NCBI GenBank assembly: GCA_947564835.1 | Contig: CANOET010000005.1 | Coordinates: forward strand, 1-47,556 | Source: an uncultured Eubacterium sp. | GTDB taxonomy: Bacteria; Bacillota; Clostridia; Lachnospirales; Lachnospiraceae | DNA: 47,556 nucleotides | Direction of reading: 5' to 3' | Shown: positions 17,191 to 26,335 of the stretch, in pieces | Position numbering within the stretch: the stretch's first letter is position 1 | How the letters are laid out: each line of letters starts with the position of its first letter | Made by a program: the position numbers and the translations under genes | Notes under the pieces: generated by a model | Database searches by the model: none | Told to the model about the DNA's origin: nothing | The model's input: the letters and a program-made list of their open reading frames with translations, nothing else

Positions 17191-18513
17191 ATGATTAGAG
17201 TAGTTTATTGTTTTGATGGAAATTTAGCAAAACATAGTTGTGTGGTTGTTTCAAGTTTGCTGCAGTCTAAAAGAGGTAAGGATATTCATTATGAGATAAT
17301 TTGTATATGTACAAAAGAAGCTATATGGGTCAAAAATTTATTAAATGATATTATCCAAACTGCAGATCCGCAATCGAAACTTACATTTATTTCTGTGCAA
17401 AATGCTTATGATAATGCGCATGAAACCCGTGGCATAACAAGCGCTACATATATGCGGTTTATGCTGCCTTCCTTGCTGCCCAATATGGACAAAGTAATTT
17501 ATATGGATGTTGATTTTGTTGTAAATGGTAATTTGAAAGAACTATGGGATTTAGATATGGATCATACGCTTTTTGCTGGTGTAAAAGCAGATGTAAATAT
17601 TCAGTCGGAATGGGAATGGGTTTCTAATCATAACCGTTATTGGAAGATGCTTGAGAATTGGAAAGGAAGATATATCAACGCCGGAATATTAATTATGAAC
17701 TTAGATTTGATCCGGAAGAGTCATATGGTTGAAATTTGGGATGAATTGGTTAAGGAAAAGTTCTATTACCAGGATCAGGATATTATTAATATTACCTGTC
17801 AGGGATATAAAATGGAATATGATGAAGAGCAGGGAAAAATGGTTTGTAAAAGTTTAATCCAATGGCTTCCATTAAAGTATAATTTTATGACTTTTATGAA
17901 TGAAGTCAAGCTTGAAAAATTTGTTAATGAAGGAATATATACAAAAGAAGAAGTGAAAGAAGCTGCGGAAGAACCAATAGGGATTCATTATGCGGGAGTT
18001 AAACCATGGATGGATATTACAGTAAAGTTTGCAGATGTTTGGTGGAAATATGTGTTACATAATGAAGAATTGAGAAAACTATTTAGAAAGGAACTTGAAA
18101 AATGTGTTGTAAAAGTTAACAATAAGGCGAACAAAAACTTAGTATTCGATCATGGAAAATTACATGAATTAAATAATTTAGAAAATCGTGCAAGAAGAAA
18201 TAATGCTAACTTTCTTCTGCTAAACAATTGGATAAGATTAATTCAATCAGAAAAATCAATCGGAAAGTATATAAAAAAGAAAGGTTATAAAAAACTTGCA
18301 ATATATGGAATGCATTATATTGGAGAAAGATTATATACGGAATTAGTTAGTAATGGGATACAAGTAGCATACGGAATTGACCAGAATACAGTCAGCCTGG
18401 ATTTTGATTTACAAGTTTTTCATCCGGATGATAAACTACCGAAGACGGAGGCTGTGATTGTTACACCAATTTATTGGTTTGATAGTATTAAAGAAAAAAT
18501 GAGTAAAAAATAA
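17191..18513 (+). CDS. GT8 family glycosyltransferase with C-terminal Rossmann-like module
   Basis: The first 280 residues are a GT8 domain like LPS galactosyl/glucosyltransferases: VVYCFDGN at 4-11, SATYMRFMLPSLLP, the metal-binding YMDVDFV at 104-110, and INAGILIMNLD. The last 80 residues repeat the cluster's Rossmann-like module (LAIYGMHYIGERLY, YGID), here at the C-terminus rather than the N-terminus. The frame ends at 18513 within an A6 run. One extra A would extend it to 18569, adding CPIISLQDIVEELMEEI, which looks like the natural end of the module. So the gene may carry a small 3' frameshift that probably leaves catalysis intact. Confidence 0.87.
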   Translation: MIRVVYCFDGNLAKHSCVVVSSLLQSKRGKDIHYEIICICTKEAIWVKNLLNDIIQTADPQSKLTFISVQNAYDNAHETRGITSATYMRFMLPSLLPNMDKVIYMDVDFVVNGNLKELWDLDMDHTLFAGVKADVNIQSEWEWVSNHNRYWKMLENWKGRYINAGILIMNLDLIRKSHMVEIWDELVKEKFYYQDQDIINITCQGYKMEYDEEQGKMVCKSLIQWLPLKYNFMTFMNEVKLEKFVNEGIYTKEEVKEAAEEPIGIHYAGVKPWMDITVKFADVWWKYVLHNEELRKLFRKELEKCVVKVNNKANKNLVFDHGKLHELNNLENRARRNNANFLLLNNWIRLIQSEKSIGKYIKKKGYKKLAIYGMHYIGERLYTELVSNGIQVAYGIDQNTVSLDFDLQVFHPDDKLPKTEAVIVTPIYWFDSIKEKMSKK

Positions 18514-18577
18514 AATGTCCTATTATATCATTGCAAGATATTGTAGAGGAATTAATGGAAGAGATATAAGGTGAAAT

Positions 18578-19519
18578 ATGGAGAAGAAGCCTAAAATCAG
18601 TGTTATTGTACCACTATACAATGCAGAAGCTTATATTGAAAGAACTTTGAATTCTATATTGAATCAGACGTACACGAATTATGAAATACTGCTTATTAAT
18701 GACTGTCCGGCAGATAAGACAATAGAGATTGCAAATACTTATAATGATAAACGTATAAGGATGATACATAATGTTGAGAATAAAGGGATTGCTTTTTCCA
18801 GGAACAGGGGGATTGAATTTAGTAACGGAGAATTTATTGCTCTGATGGATCATGATGACCTTGCTTTGCCTGAGCGATTTGCAAAGCAAGTGGCATTTCT
18901 GGAACAGCATAAGGATATAGATATAGTGGGAGGCGCAACACAATGGATTAATACGAAAGATCAGCCATTGATGGAGCCTACTATTGTATCTGCTAATCCA
19001 AAAGAATTACGGGCAAAGATTCTATTTTACAATGTTTACTGGAACTGTGAGGTGATGTTTCGAAGGAGCGTTATTGAAAGCGGGATATGTTATCATAGCG
19101 GCTGCTATGGCATGGAAGATTTTTGCTTTTGGATAGATGCATCAGTAAATTTTAAAATGTCTAACATACCAGAGTTAGTTCTTCAACACCGAGAAGTTGA
19201 AACAAGTGAGACAAACAGAGTAAAACGAATGGAAAATGAACAAAAGACAAAGATGTTTGAAGAACTGAGAGCAAAATCATTCATGCAGAGTGGATATCGT
19301 CTTAGCGGTATGCATTTGAATATTTTAAATAAGATTTTAACGGAAGATAAAACAGGTATCTGCCAAAGTGAATCTGAAGAAGCAGTTTTTTTAGATTGTA
19401 TGAAAGAAATTATCAAGCAAGCTTCGGAAATGCAAGCAGAGTATTTGGAGGAATTGAAAAGTTTATGTAAAGAATTTATAAAAGAAAAAACCGGTAAAGA
19501 GGTAATTTTTTTCTTTTAA
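18578..19519 (+). CDS. GT2 family glycosyltransferase
   Basis: A soluble 313-residue GT-A enzyme: ISVIVPLYNAEAYI at 7-20, the NDC stretch at 41-43 in place of the usual DDG, and DHDD at 91-94 as the DXD motif. The acceptor side includes a YGMEDFCFW segment, as in many repeat-unit glycosyltransferases. It has no membrane segments. AAGGTG precedes the ATG and overlaps the possible extended end of the GT8 gene. It probably adds one sugar of the repeat unit; donor unknown. Confidence 0.88.
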   Translation: MEKKPKISVIVPLYNAEAYIERTLNSILNQTYTNYEILLINDCPADKTIEIANTYNDKRIRMIHNVENKGIAFSRNRGIEFSNGEFIALMDHDDLALPERFAKQVAFLEQHKDIDIVGGATQWINTKDQPLMEPTIVSANPKELRAKILFYNVYWNCEVMFRRSVIESGICYHSGCYGMEDFCFWIDASVNFKMSNIPELVLQHREVETSETNRVKRMENEQKTKMFEELRAKSFMQSGYRLSGMHLNILNKILTEDKTGICQSESEEAVFLDCMKEIIKQASEMQAEYLEELKSLCKEFIKEKTGKEVIFFF

Positions 19520-19589
19520 ATATACTGTGCATGATATATTTTCTGAAATTATAAAGAATACTCTAAAGAAAAAGAAGGGAGAATTAATT

Positions 19590-21143
19590 ATGAGAACATA
19601 TGAAGATAAAAGTAATAAAAAAGATGAGAAAAACCCAATCTCTGTAATGTTTATCATAGCTGGCGCTGCTATTACAGGAATAGTTTCAGTGGCATCTGTA
19701 TTGTTTTTAATAGCCCTTCTGCCAATAAAATCTTATAAGGACAAGACAATAATAGTTTTATTCTTGTGGATAGTGGTTTTTATGGCTGCAATTAGCAGTT
19801 CAAATTTAATTTCATCATGGAAAAATTTTATAAAAATAGCGAATAGTTTGTCTATTCTATCGATTTTGTGTTTACTGTTTCTTATAATACCTATAAATGG
19901 CACAGCGTCTATGTCAGCACGATTGGTATATGTATCAAGTAAATGCTTTAGTTTTTTTAGTGTAAATAGTCATGCAAAGATGGCTGTTGAAGAAGCAATG
20001 TCTTTAAATTCTAAACAATATTTATACCCTGCAGAAGCGGGGCGTTTATATTATGAAGAAAAGGATTATCAGAAAAGTATAGACTATTATAGTAAGGCGA
20101 TAGAGTTAAATCCGGATTTAGATATGCTCTATTTTAAAAGGGGACGCGTATATATGGATAATCAAGATCCATTTTCTGCGCGTGATGATTTTAATAAAAT
20201 CATACAAAATCATCTGGATGACGAGAAAAATAATCCAGATGACGAGGAATATAATTATTGGCTTGCGAAAGCATATTTGGAATGCGGATATAAATCCGGT
20301 GAAAATGAAGATTATGAAAAGGCTATAGAATACTTTGGGAAAGCAATTGACGTAAATCAAAATAATGATGAGTATTACTATCAAAGGGCTCGCTCCTATA
20401 TTGAAATGGGAGGAAGTGAAAATAATACAAATGCGGTTGAAGATCTTACAAAAGCCATTGATATAAATGATAATAATGAAGAGTATTATTATCAGAGAGG
20501 TATTACATATTATAATCTTGGAGGATACAACGATTATACAAATTCTATAAACGATTATACAGCTGCTATAAAAATAAATGATAATATAAAGGAATATTAT
20601 TATTGGAGAGGAGTGTCATATTTTGGACGTGCATCTCTCAGAAAAAATGATAATGATGCATTGGAAGACTATCAGGAATCAATCAATAATTTTGATATTG
20701 CTATAGAAATAGATCAGGAATATGCAACGTGCTATAATGAAAGGGCATGGTCATATTACTGGTCCGGTAATTATGAAGATGGATTAATGGATATGAAACA
20801 GGCTGTAAATCTTGATGAGAACAATATAGATTATCATTGTAATCTTGGAAACTTTTATTATAATGGGGATGAATTTAAGAAAGCTATAAAAGAATATCAA
20901 ATTGCTATCGAATTGGAGCCAAATGGTAATTGTTATTTTAATCTGGGAGATGCGTATTATAAGCTTAAAAATTATGAGGAAGCAATAGAGGCATATACAA
21001 ATGCTTTGGAATATAATGAAAGCAATGTGCTGTATTTATCCAGAAGAAGTTTATGTTATTCGCTGATGGGCAATTATGAAAAATCACGTGATGATCTTAA
21101 GTCCATTATGCAATTACAGGCACGAGGAAAAGAGATATTTTGA
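19590..21143 (+). CDS. Membrane-anchored tetratricopeptide repeat protein
   Basis: Three hydrophobic segments near the N-terminus (VMFIIAGAAITGIVSV, TIIVLFLWIVVFMAAIS, ILSILCLLFLIIPI) are followed by about nine TPR-like units, with repeated signatures such as DYQKSIDYYSKAIELNP and EEYYYQRG. Some units are longer than the canonical 34 residues and are spaced irregularly. TPR arrays bind proteins, so a scaffold for the glycan machinery is possible, but this is inferred from position only. ATG 19590 is chosen for its GAAGGGA site. The stop overlaps the next start (TGATG), and this is the last gene of the AT-rich cassette. Confidence 0.85.
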   Translation: MRTYEDKSNKKDEKNPISVMFIIAGAAITGIVSVASVLFLIALLPIKSYKDKTIIVLFLWIVVFMAAISSSNLISSWKNFIKIANSLSILSILCLLFLIIPINGTASMSARLVYVSSKCFSFFSVNSHAKMAVEEAMSLNSKQYLYPAEAGRLYYEEKDYQKSIDYYSKAIELNPDLDMLYFKRGRVYMDNQDPFSARDDFNKIIQNHLDDEKNNPDDEEYNYWLAKAYLECGYKSGENEDYEKAIEYFGKAIDVNQNNDEYYYQRARSYIEMGGSENNTNAVEDLTKAIDINDNNEEYYYQRGITYYNLGGYNDYTNSINDYTAAIKINDNIKEYYYWRGVSYFGRASLRKNDNDALEDYQESINNFDIAIEIDQEYATCYNERAWSYYWSGNYEDGLMDMKQAVNLDENNIDYHCNLGNFYYNGDEFKKAIKEYQIAIELEPNGNCYFNLGDAYYKLKNYEEAIEAYTNALEYNESNVLYLSRRSLCYSLMGNYEKSRDDLKSIMQLQARGKEIF

Positions 21144-23356
21144 TGGAAAGGAATGAGTCTGGAAGTTTTATGGAAAGACAAGCACTTATATTACAGGAAT
21201 TTGCCCACAGATTCCGCACCTGCAAAAACAAAAGAATCGTTTTCTATCTCCGCGAATACGACCCAACCCCCATTTTCCAAAACTTCCCAGACTACCATTT
21301 TATCGGTGTGATGGACAAATACATGGATTCCGGCACTGCTTACGGAAAAGAAATCCTCTCCTTCGAGCGTGTATTGGAGCTTCAGGCAGACGTAATCATC
21401 ATTGCATCAGACCCCGCATTTTATGAACTGATCCGCAGCCGGATCGCTGGTTTTTGCAGAGACAGCGGGATCCAGCTGTATACCGTTGACGGGGCAAAGC
21501 TGTCGTTAGACAGTAACGCCGCGTATGCGGATTCCGCTTACCATCAGCTTCATGCAGATCAGGTAAAACGCTGCATTGATTCCGCCGACAAAGTTATTTT
21601 TCAAATCTACGGCGCATTGTTCATGAAAAAAGTCCTGTCAGAAACAGTATTATATGAGCTTATGTGTGAGCAGTTCAAAAGACGGGAACAGATTCAGGAA
21701 GCTTTTCGGCAGGCTGGTTTTTCCGGCGTCACTTTTCCGGATATCCGCAGGCAGTGCCAACAGGAGCTGGCAGAGCAAAAAGAAAAAGAGGGGGCAGCGC
21801 AGGGAGCAGGCCCAAAGACAGGTACAGATCCGGCATTAGAGCAGATCTACGAAAGAATCCGCAAAAAAACGGGCATATCCTCCGATTGTGCCGCACATCT
21901 GCTGGAAATGGAACGGAACCTTTTAAGGAAACTGACAGTTCCAAGATATGACATGCAAAGCCTTTTTGCATATGCAGTGCAAAAAGGAAAATATGTCATT
22001 CTGCTGGAAGACACCTGTTTATCACGCAGGGATACCAAAGAACTTTTAAACAGGTACGGCATATCCGGGTATCAGCACATCCGGCTGACCAGCGAGGAAG
22101 GGGAAAAGCGGCTGTACGAAAGGCTTTCCGAAGAAGGGCGCAAGAACTCTGTTTTATATATTGGCACCGCGGGCGAAGCGAAACGGGGGATTTTTCAAGC
22201 GTGCGGAATCGAAGTATGCTGTATCCCTAGCGCGAAAGAAATGATGGAGATTTCCGTCTACAGCAGGATGGCCGGGCAGGGAAACGGCTGGTATGCAGAT
22301 CTGAAAGCAGGTTTTTTTGCCGCGGCGATGTTCAATTCCCCGTTTGCGCTTTTTCAGATGAGGGGAAAAGGCAGGGTTTCACGGGCTGAAGAGATCGGAT
22401 ATTTGTTTCTGGCGCCGCTTGTTATGGATTTTATGGTCTGGTTTATGAATCAGGTCAGGCAGGACGGCGTACAGTGGATTTTGTTTGGCGCACGGGACGG
22501 GTATCTGGTGGATAAGCTCTATCACAGGATCCTGGAGCAGACCGGCATGGAAGGATATCCGCAGGGCGTTTATTTTCCGGCGTCCCGGCTGCTGTGTTCG
22601 ATGGCGGGGATGTTTGATATCGAAGATCTGAAAGAGGTATTGCAAAAACCATTCGGCGGGCCGGTGCAAAAGCTGCTGACGGAGCGGTTCTTACTGCGCG
22701 GGGAGGAGCTGCTTGCGTATCAGGGGGAAGCTTTCGAAAGCCGGGAATCCTATGTGCTGCGTCATTCTGAAAAGATCCTGGCCAGGGCGGAGCAGATTCG
22801 GGAGCAGTACCGGCTGTATGGACGTGCATGCGGAATCGGAACGTATGGGAAGACAGCATTTTTTGATTTTTTTGCATCCGGGACGAGCCAGTACAGTTTG
22901 CAGAAGATTTTTCAGATGCAGTTGTACGGTTATTATTTTTACCGGTTTTTCTCGGGTGATTCCCGCAAAGATACGATGCAGGTGCGTTCTTTTGTCAGCC
23001 GGAATGCAAAAATTATGGAAAATTCGCTGTTTATGGAATGCGTTTTTACATCGCCGGACCCTCCGGCGGCTGCATTTGACCAGGAAGGCAATCTGGTGTA
23101 TGCGCAGGAGAAAAGAAGTAAGGAAGAGGTTGCATACTGCGGGAAGCTGCAGGAAGGTGTTTTTGCATATGTCAGCCAATTGGCGGATGTGGCAGGCAGT
23201 TTGGAAGGGCTGGATGTGACGGAGGCGGATGACAGTTATCTGGATTATCTGTACCCGGATTTTACAGAGATCCAGAATGAGATATTCCATCAGTACATAG
23301 TAAAAGATGAATTTCTGGGGTATGAGTCACATGTAGGAAGGCTGTATCGTTATTGA
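21143..23356 (+). CDS. HAD-like protein with degenerate active site and N-terminal Rossmann-like module
   Basis: A 737-residue protein that parallels the middle and end of the next gene's product. Residues about 28-115 are another Rossmann-like module (RIVFYLREYD, GVMDKYMDSG). Then comes a HAD-type region where the nucleophile motif FDIFDTL is replaced by FQIYGAL (153-159), so both aspartates are gone. The later ISDMYLD and HAGDN elements are likewise changed (LLEDTCLS, IGTAGEA). The C-terminal third (ILFGARDGYLVDKLY) resembles the matching part of the next protein. It is probably a non-catalytic homologue with a binding or regulatory role. The first 80 or so bases are AT-rich and the rest GC-richer, marking the right edge of the cassette. 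Confidence 0.75.
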   Translation: MERNESGSFMERQALILQEFAHRFRTCKNKRIVFYLREYDPTPIFQNFPDYHFIGVMDKYMDSGTAYGKEILSFERVLELQADVIIIASDPAFYELIRSRIAGFCRDSGIQLYTVDGAKLSLDSNAAYADSAYHQLHADQVKRCIDSADKVIFQIYGALFMKKVLSETVLYELMCEQFKRREQIQEAFRQAGFSGVTFPDIRRQCQQELAEQKEKEGAAQGAGPKTGTDPALEQIYERIRKKTGISSDCAAHLLEMERNLLRKLTVPRYDMQSLFAYAVQKGKYVILLEDTCLSRRDTKELLNRYGISGYQHIRLTSEEGEKRLYERLSEEGRKNSVLYIGTAGEAKRGIFQACGIEVCCIPSAKEMMEISVYSRMAGQGNGWYADLKAGFFAAAMFNSPFALFQMRGKGRVSRAEEIGYLFLAPLVMDFMVWFMNQVRQDGVQWILFGARDGYLVDKLYHRILEQTGMEGYPQGVYFPASRLLCSMAGMFDIEDLKEVLQKPFGGPVQKLLTERFLLRGEELLAYQGEAFESRESYVLRHSEKILARAEQIREQYRLYGRACGIGTYGKTAFFDFFASGTSQYSLQKIFQMQLYGYYFYRFFSGDSRKDTMQVRSFVSRNAKIMENSLFMECVFTSPDPPAAAFDQEGNLVYAQEKRSKEEVAYCGKLQEGVFAYVSQLADVAGSLEGLDVTEADDSYLDYLYPDFTEIQNEIFHQYIVKDEFLGYESHVGRLYRY

Positions 23357-23446
23357 GCGATTTTTAGAGAAGGCTGGTGTATGCGCAAGGCTGGTGGTCC
23401 GGCATGAAACGATATGGCGCAGCTGACAGGGAGAGGAGTAACAGGG

Positions 23447-26335
23447 ATGGACAGGATGCTTTCTATTATTATACCGGTTTATAATACGGCGGCGTATCTG
23501 GAACCGTGCATTGACAGTGTACTGCGCCAGACAATGCGTCATTGGGAGCTATTGATTGTGGATGACGGATCGGACGATGGATGCCGGGAAAAGATCCGTC
23601 TCCTGGCTGCGAAAGACCCGCGGATCCGGGTGGTCCGCCATCCGAAGAACTGGGGGCTTTTTGCGGCGCGTGTGACCGGCATGGAGCATGCGCTGGGGGA
23701 TTATATTACGTTTTTGGACAGTGACGATCTGCTGAGCATGGATTATTGCCGGGTGATGCTGCAAAAAGCTGTTTTGGAGCAGCCGGATCTGGTGATCGGA
23801 CAAACGGCGGAAGAGGAAGAATTTCTGCATGTGAAAAATCTGCACGATGCGGCATTTTCTTTTGAGAAACTGGAAGGGGAAGAACTTCAGGAACAATTCT
23901 GGGGGCAGGAAGGGAATTGTTTTGCATGGCATACCGTGTGGAACAAGCTGTACAGCCGCAGGCTGGTCGGCTGCTGCCTGCCGTATTTTCAAACGCTTGA
24001 CAGGCATCTGGTTATGACGGAAGACCTTGCGTTTTCCGGGGTTTTCTTTTTATTTGCAAAGGATGCCTGTTTTGTACACAGCGGCGCTTATTATTATATC
24101 CATCACAAAGGCAATGCTACGGATGCGGAAGGGATGACGCTGGAAAAGTATAGGAAATGCATCCACGATTTATGCATCTCCTTTGATTTTGTGCAGGATG
24201 TATTGGAAAAAACCGGACAGCCGGAATGGAAGATGCGCAGCCTGGCAAGCTTCCGTGCGTTATATGCGAGGCGGTGGAAAGGGGTTCAGGGCTGCCTGGC
24301 ATCCGGGGAAGAGCGCGGGCAGGCGCAGGAAGCGCTGGAATCGTTTTACAGGCAGGCGCCGGATTTAAAAAGAAACGATTATTTTTATCATGAATGCAAA
24401 ACCGCCTGGGATAACCGGATGGAGGAATGGAAAGAGCAGGTGGTAAACGGGGCTTACCGGTATATCAGCTTTGATATTTTCGATACCTTGCTGACCAGGC
24501 CGTTCCTAAGGCCGCAGGATCTGTATCATTTGATGGACCGGCAGTTTCATTTGCTGTATTCTTCCAATGCGGATTTTTATGAAATCCGTATGCATGCGGA
24601 ACGGGGGTGCAGAGAAGCGTATATGCAGACACATCCGGACTGGCAGGATGTATCCATAGATGAAATCTATGGCTATATGCAGAGGGCCTATGCGATTCCG
24701 GCCAAAGTCTGCGGGGAGCTGCTGCAGCTGGAACGGGAGCTGGAATACAGGTACTGCGCATGCAGACAGGCAGTCAGGGAAGTGTATGACCTGGCGCTTG
24801 CTGCAGGGAAAAAAGTTATTTTTATTTCGGATATGTATCTGGATGAGGAAACGGTGATCAGGCTTTTAAACAAGGCAGGCTTCGGGAAATACGAGCGGCT
24901 GTTTCTCTCGTCCAAAGACCGGAAAGTGAAGTGGACGGGGGACTTGTACCGGCTGGCGCTTCATGAGCTTGATGCAGAGCCGTCCCAGCTGCTGCATGCC
25001 GGAGATAATCTGTCGACAGACATAGAAATAGCGCGGCAGCTGGGGATTCATACATGCTATGTGCCGCGTACCCTGAAGCTGTTTGAGGAACACTGTACGA
25101 AACCAGCTAAGTATTTCTGCACAAATACGATCAGCAGGAATTTGGATGATTGTTCGGTCGGATTCGGCTGTATGCAGGCGCTGGCTGCAAATAAATACTT
25201 TGACCAGCCATTCCGGCCGTTCCACCCGCAGACGGATTATAATATGGACCCGTATCTGATCGGCTATCATGCCGTCGGTATGCATCTGGCTGGCCTGGTT
25301 GCCTGGCTGGCCGGGATTGCAGACAGGCAGCCGTACCAAAGGATCGTGTTTACTTCCAGGGACGGGTGGCTTGTGATGGCTGCTTATGAAAAGTACCGCA
25401 AGTACCATCCGAAGCTTCCGCAGGCGGCATACTTATATGTATCCAGAAAATCGCTGCTTCCGGTTATGCTGAAAGAAAAGGCAGATTTTTATGAGCTTCC
25501 GCTGATTGCGGAGTTCTATTCGCCGGACAGCTGGACAAAACTACTGAAATTCTGCATGCGGGAGGATGGCCAGGAGGTTCTAAAGGCCATGCAGACGGAT
25601 CTTTCACAGAAATTTACCAGCAGGTACGGGTATCATCAGTTTGTGTCATTTTTTTTAGAACATTTGTATTCTGAGAAAAAACACCGGAAGAAAGTGGAGG
25701 AGATCCGGGCGTACTGCAGCATGCTGCGGGAGGACGACCTGTTGTTTGACATGGGATACAGCGGCCGGATGCAGGGGGCTGTCTGCGATGCGGCCGGAAA
25801 AAAGCTGGACGCAGCGTATGTGTATGGCAGCCGGGAGCTGGGGCAGCGGCAGGCAAACCATAAGTATCCGTTTACGGTCTGGAAATTTTATGAACTGCGG
25901 CCGGATGCACCTGATTTTTTCAGGGAATATTTGCTGTCGGAGCCGGGGCCGTCCTGCGTGGATTACCGGGTATCTGAAAAGGGGGTTATTCCGGTATTTG
26001 ATGATATCCGGATGGAGGCGGATGAAAGGTTTGTCAGAAAGACAATCCAGCGGGCAGCAATGGATTTTTTGGATGATTTTTATGAGCGGTTCGCGGATGC
26101 CGCGGATGCGGTGACGTTTTCCCCGCAGGAAGTGTCGCTGCCGCTGGAAGGCTTTCTGCGGTTTTCTTCCAGGATGGACAGGCATATGTTCAGTGCGTGT
26201 TATGGGGAGGATCAGGTATACAGCGCCAGATCCTGCTTTAATATGGAAGATTTTCTGGCAGGGCAGTATGGGGAACGAAAAAGCATGCAGGAAGTTTTGG
26301 AGGAATTGGATCAAACGAAGATCAGGAGGGATTAA
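23447..26335 (+). CDS. Fused GT2 glycosyltransferase and HAD-superfamily protein
   Basis: The 962-residue protein starts with a GT2 domain (LSIIIPVYNTAAYL at 5-18, VDDGSDDG at 38-45, DSDD at 91-94). A HAD hydrolase domain follows, with an intact nucleophile motif FDIFDTL at 342-348, FISDMYLD and HAGDNLSTDIEIA. The C-terminal 400 residues contain VFTSRDGWLVMAAYEKY and LLFDMGYSGRMQGAV, typical of the large HAD proteins found in glycan clusters (COG5610-like). A role in making or trimming a phosphorylated glycan is plausible but unproven. ATG 23447 follows GAGAGGAG; earlier in-frame codons lack a site. It overlaps the next gene by one base (TAATG). Confidence 0.82.
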   Translation: MDRMLSIIIPVYNTAAYLEPCIDSVLRQTMRHWELLIVDDGSDDGCREKIRLLAAKDPRIRVVRHPKNWGLFAARVTGMEHALGDYITFLDSDDLLSMDYCRVMLQKAVLEQPDLVIGQTAEEEEFLHVKNLHDAAFSFEKLEGEELQEQFWGQEGNCFAWHTVWNKLYSRRLVGCCLPYFQTLDRHLVMTEDLAFSGVFFLFAKDACFVHSGAYYYIHHKGNATDAEGMTLEKYRKCIHDLCISFDFVQDVLEKTGQPEWKMRSLASFRALYARRWKGVQGCLASGEERGQAQEALESFYRQAPDLKRNDYFYHECKTAWDNRMEEWKEQVVNGAYRYISFDIFDTLLTRPFLRPQDLYHLMDRQFHLLYSSNADFYEIRMHAERGCREAYMQTHPDWQDVSIDEIYGYMQRAYAIPAKVCGELLQLERELEYRYCACRQAVREVYDLALAAGKKVIFISDMYLDEETVIRLLNKAGFGKYERLFLSSKDRKVKWTGDLYRLALHELDAEPSQLLHAGDNLSTDIEIARQLGIHTCYVPRTLKLFEEHCTKPAKYFCTNTISRNLDDCSVGFGCMQALAANKYFDQPFRPFHPQTDYNMDPYLIGYHAVGMHLAGLVAWLAGIADRQPYQRIVFTSRDGWLVMAAYEKYRKYHPKLPQAAYLYVSRKSLLPVMLKEKADFYELPLIAEFYSPDSWTKLLKFCMREDGQEVLKAMQTDLSQKFTSRYGYHQFVSFFLEHLYSEKKHRKKVEEIRAYCSMLREDDLLFDMGYSGRMQGAVCDAAGKKLDAAYVYGSRELGQRQANHKYPFTVWKFYELRPDAPDFFREYLLSEPGPSCVDYRVSEKGVIPVFDDIRMEADERFVRKTIQRAAMDFLDDFYERFADAADAVTFSPQEVSLPLEGFLRFSSRMDRHMFSACYGEDQVYSARSCFNMEDFLAGQYGERKSMQEVLEELDQTKIRRD

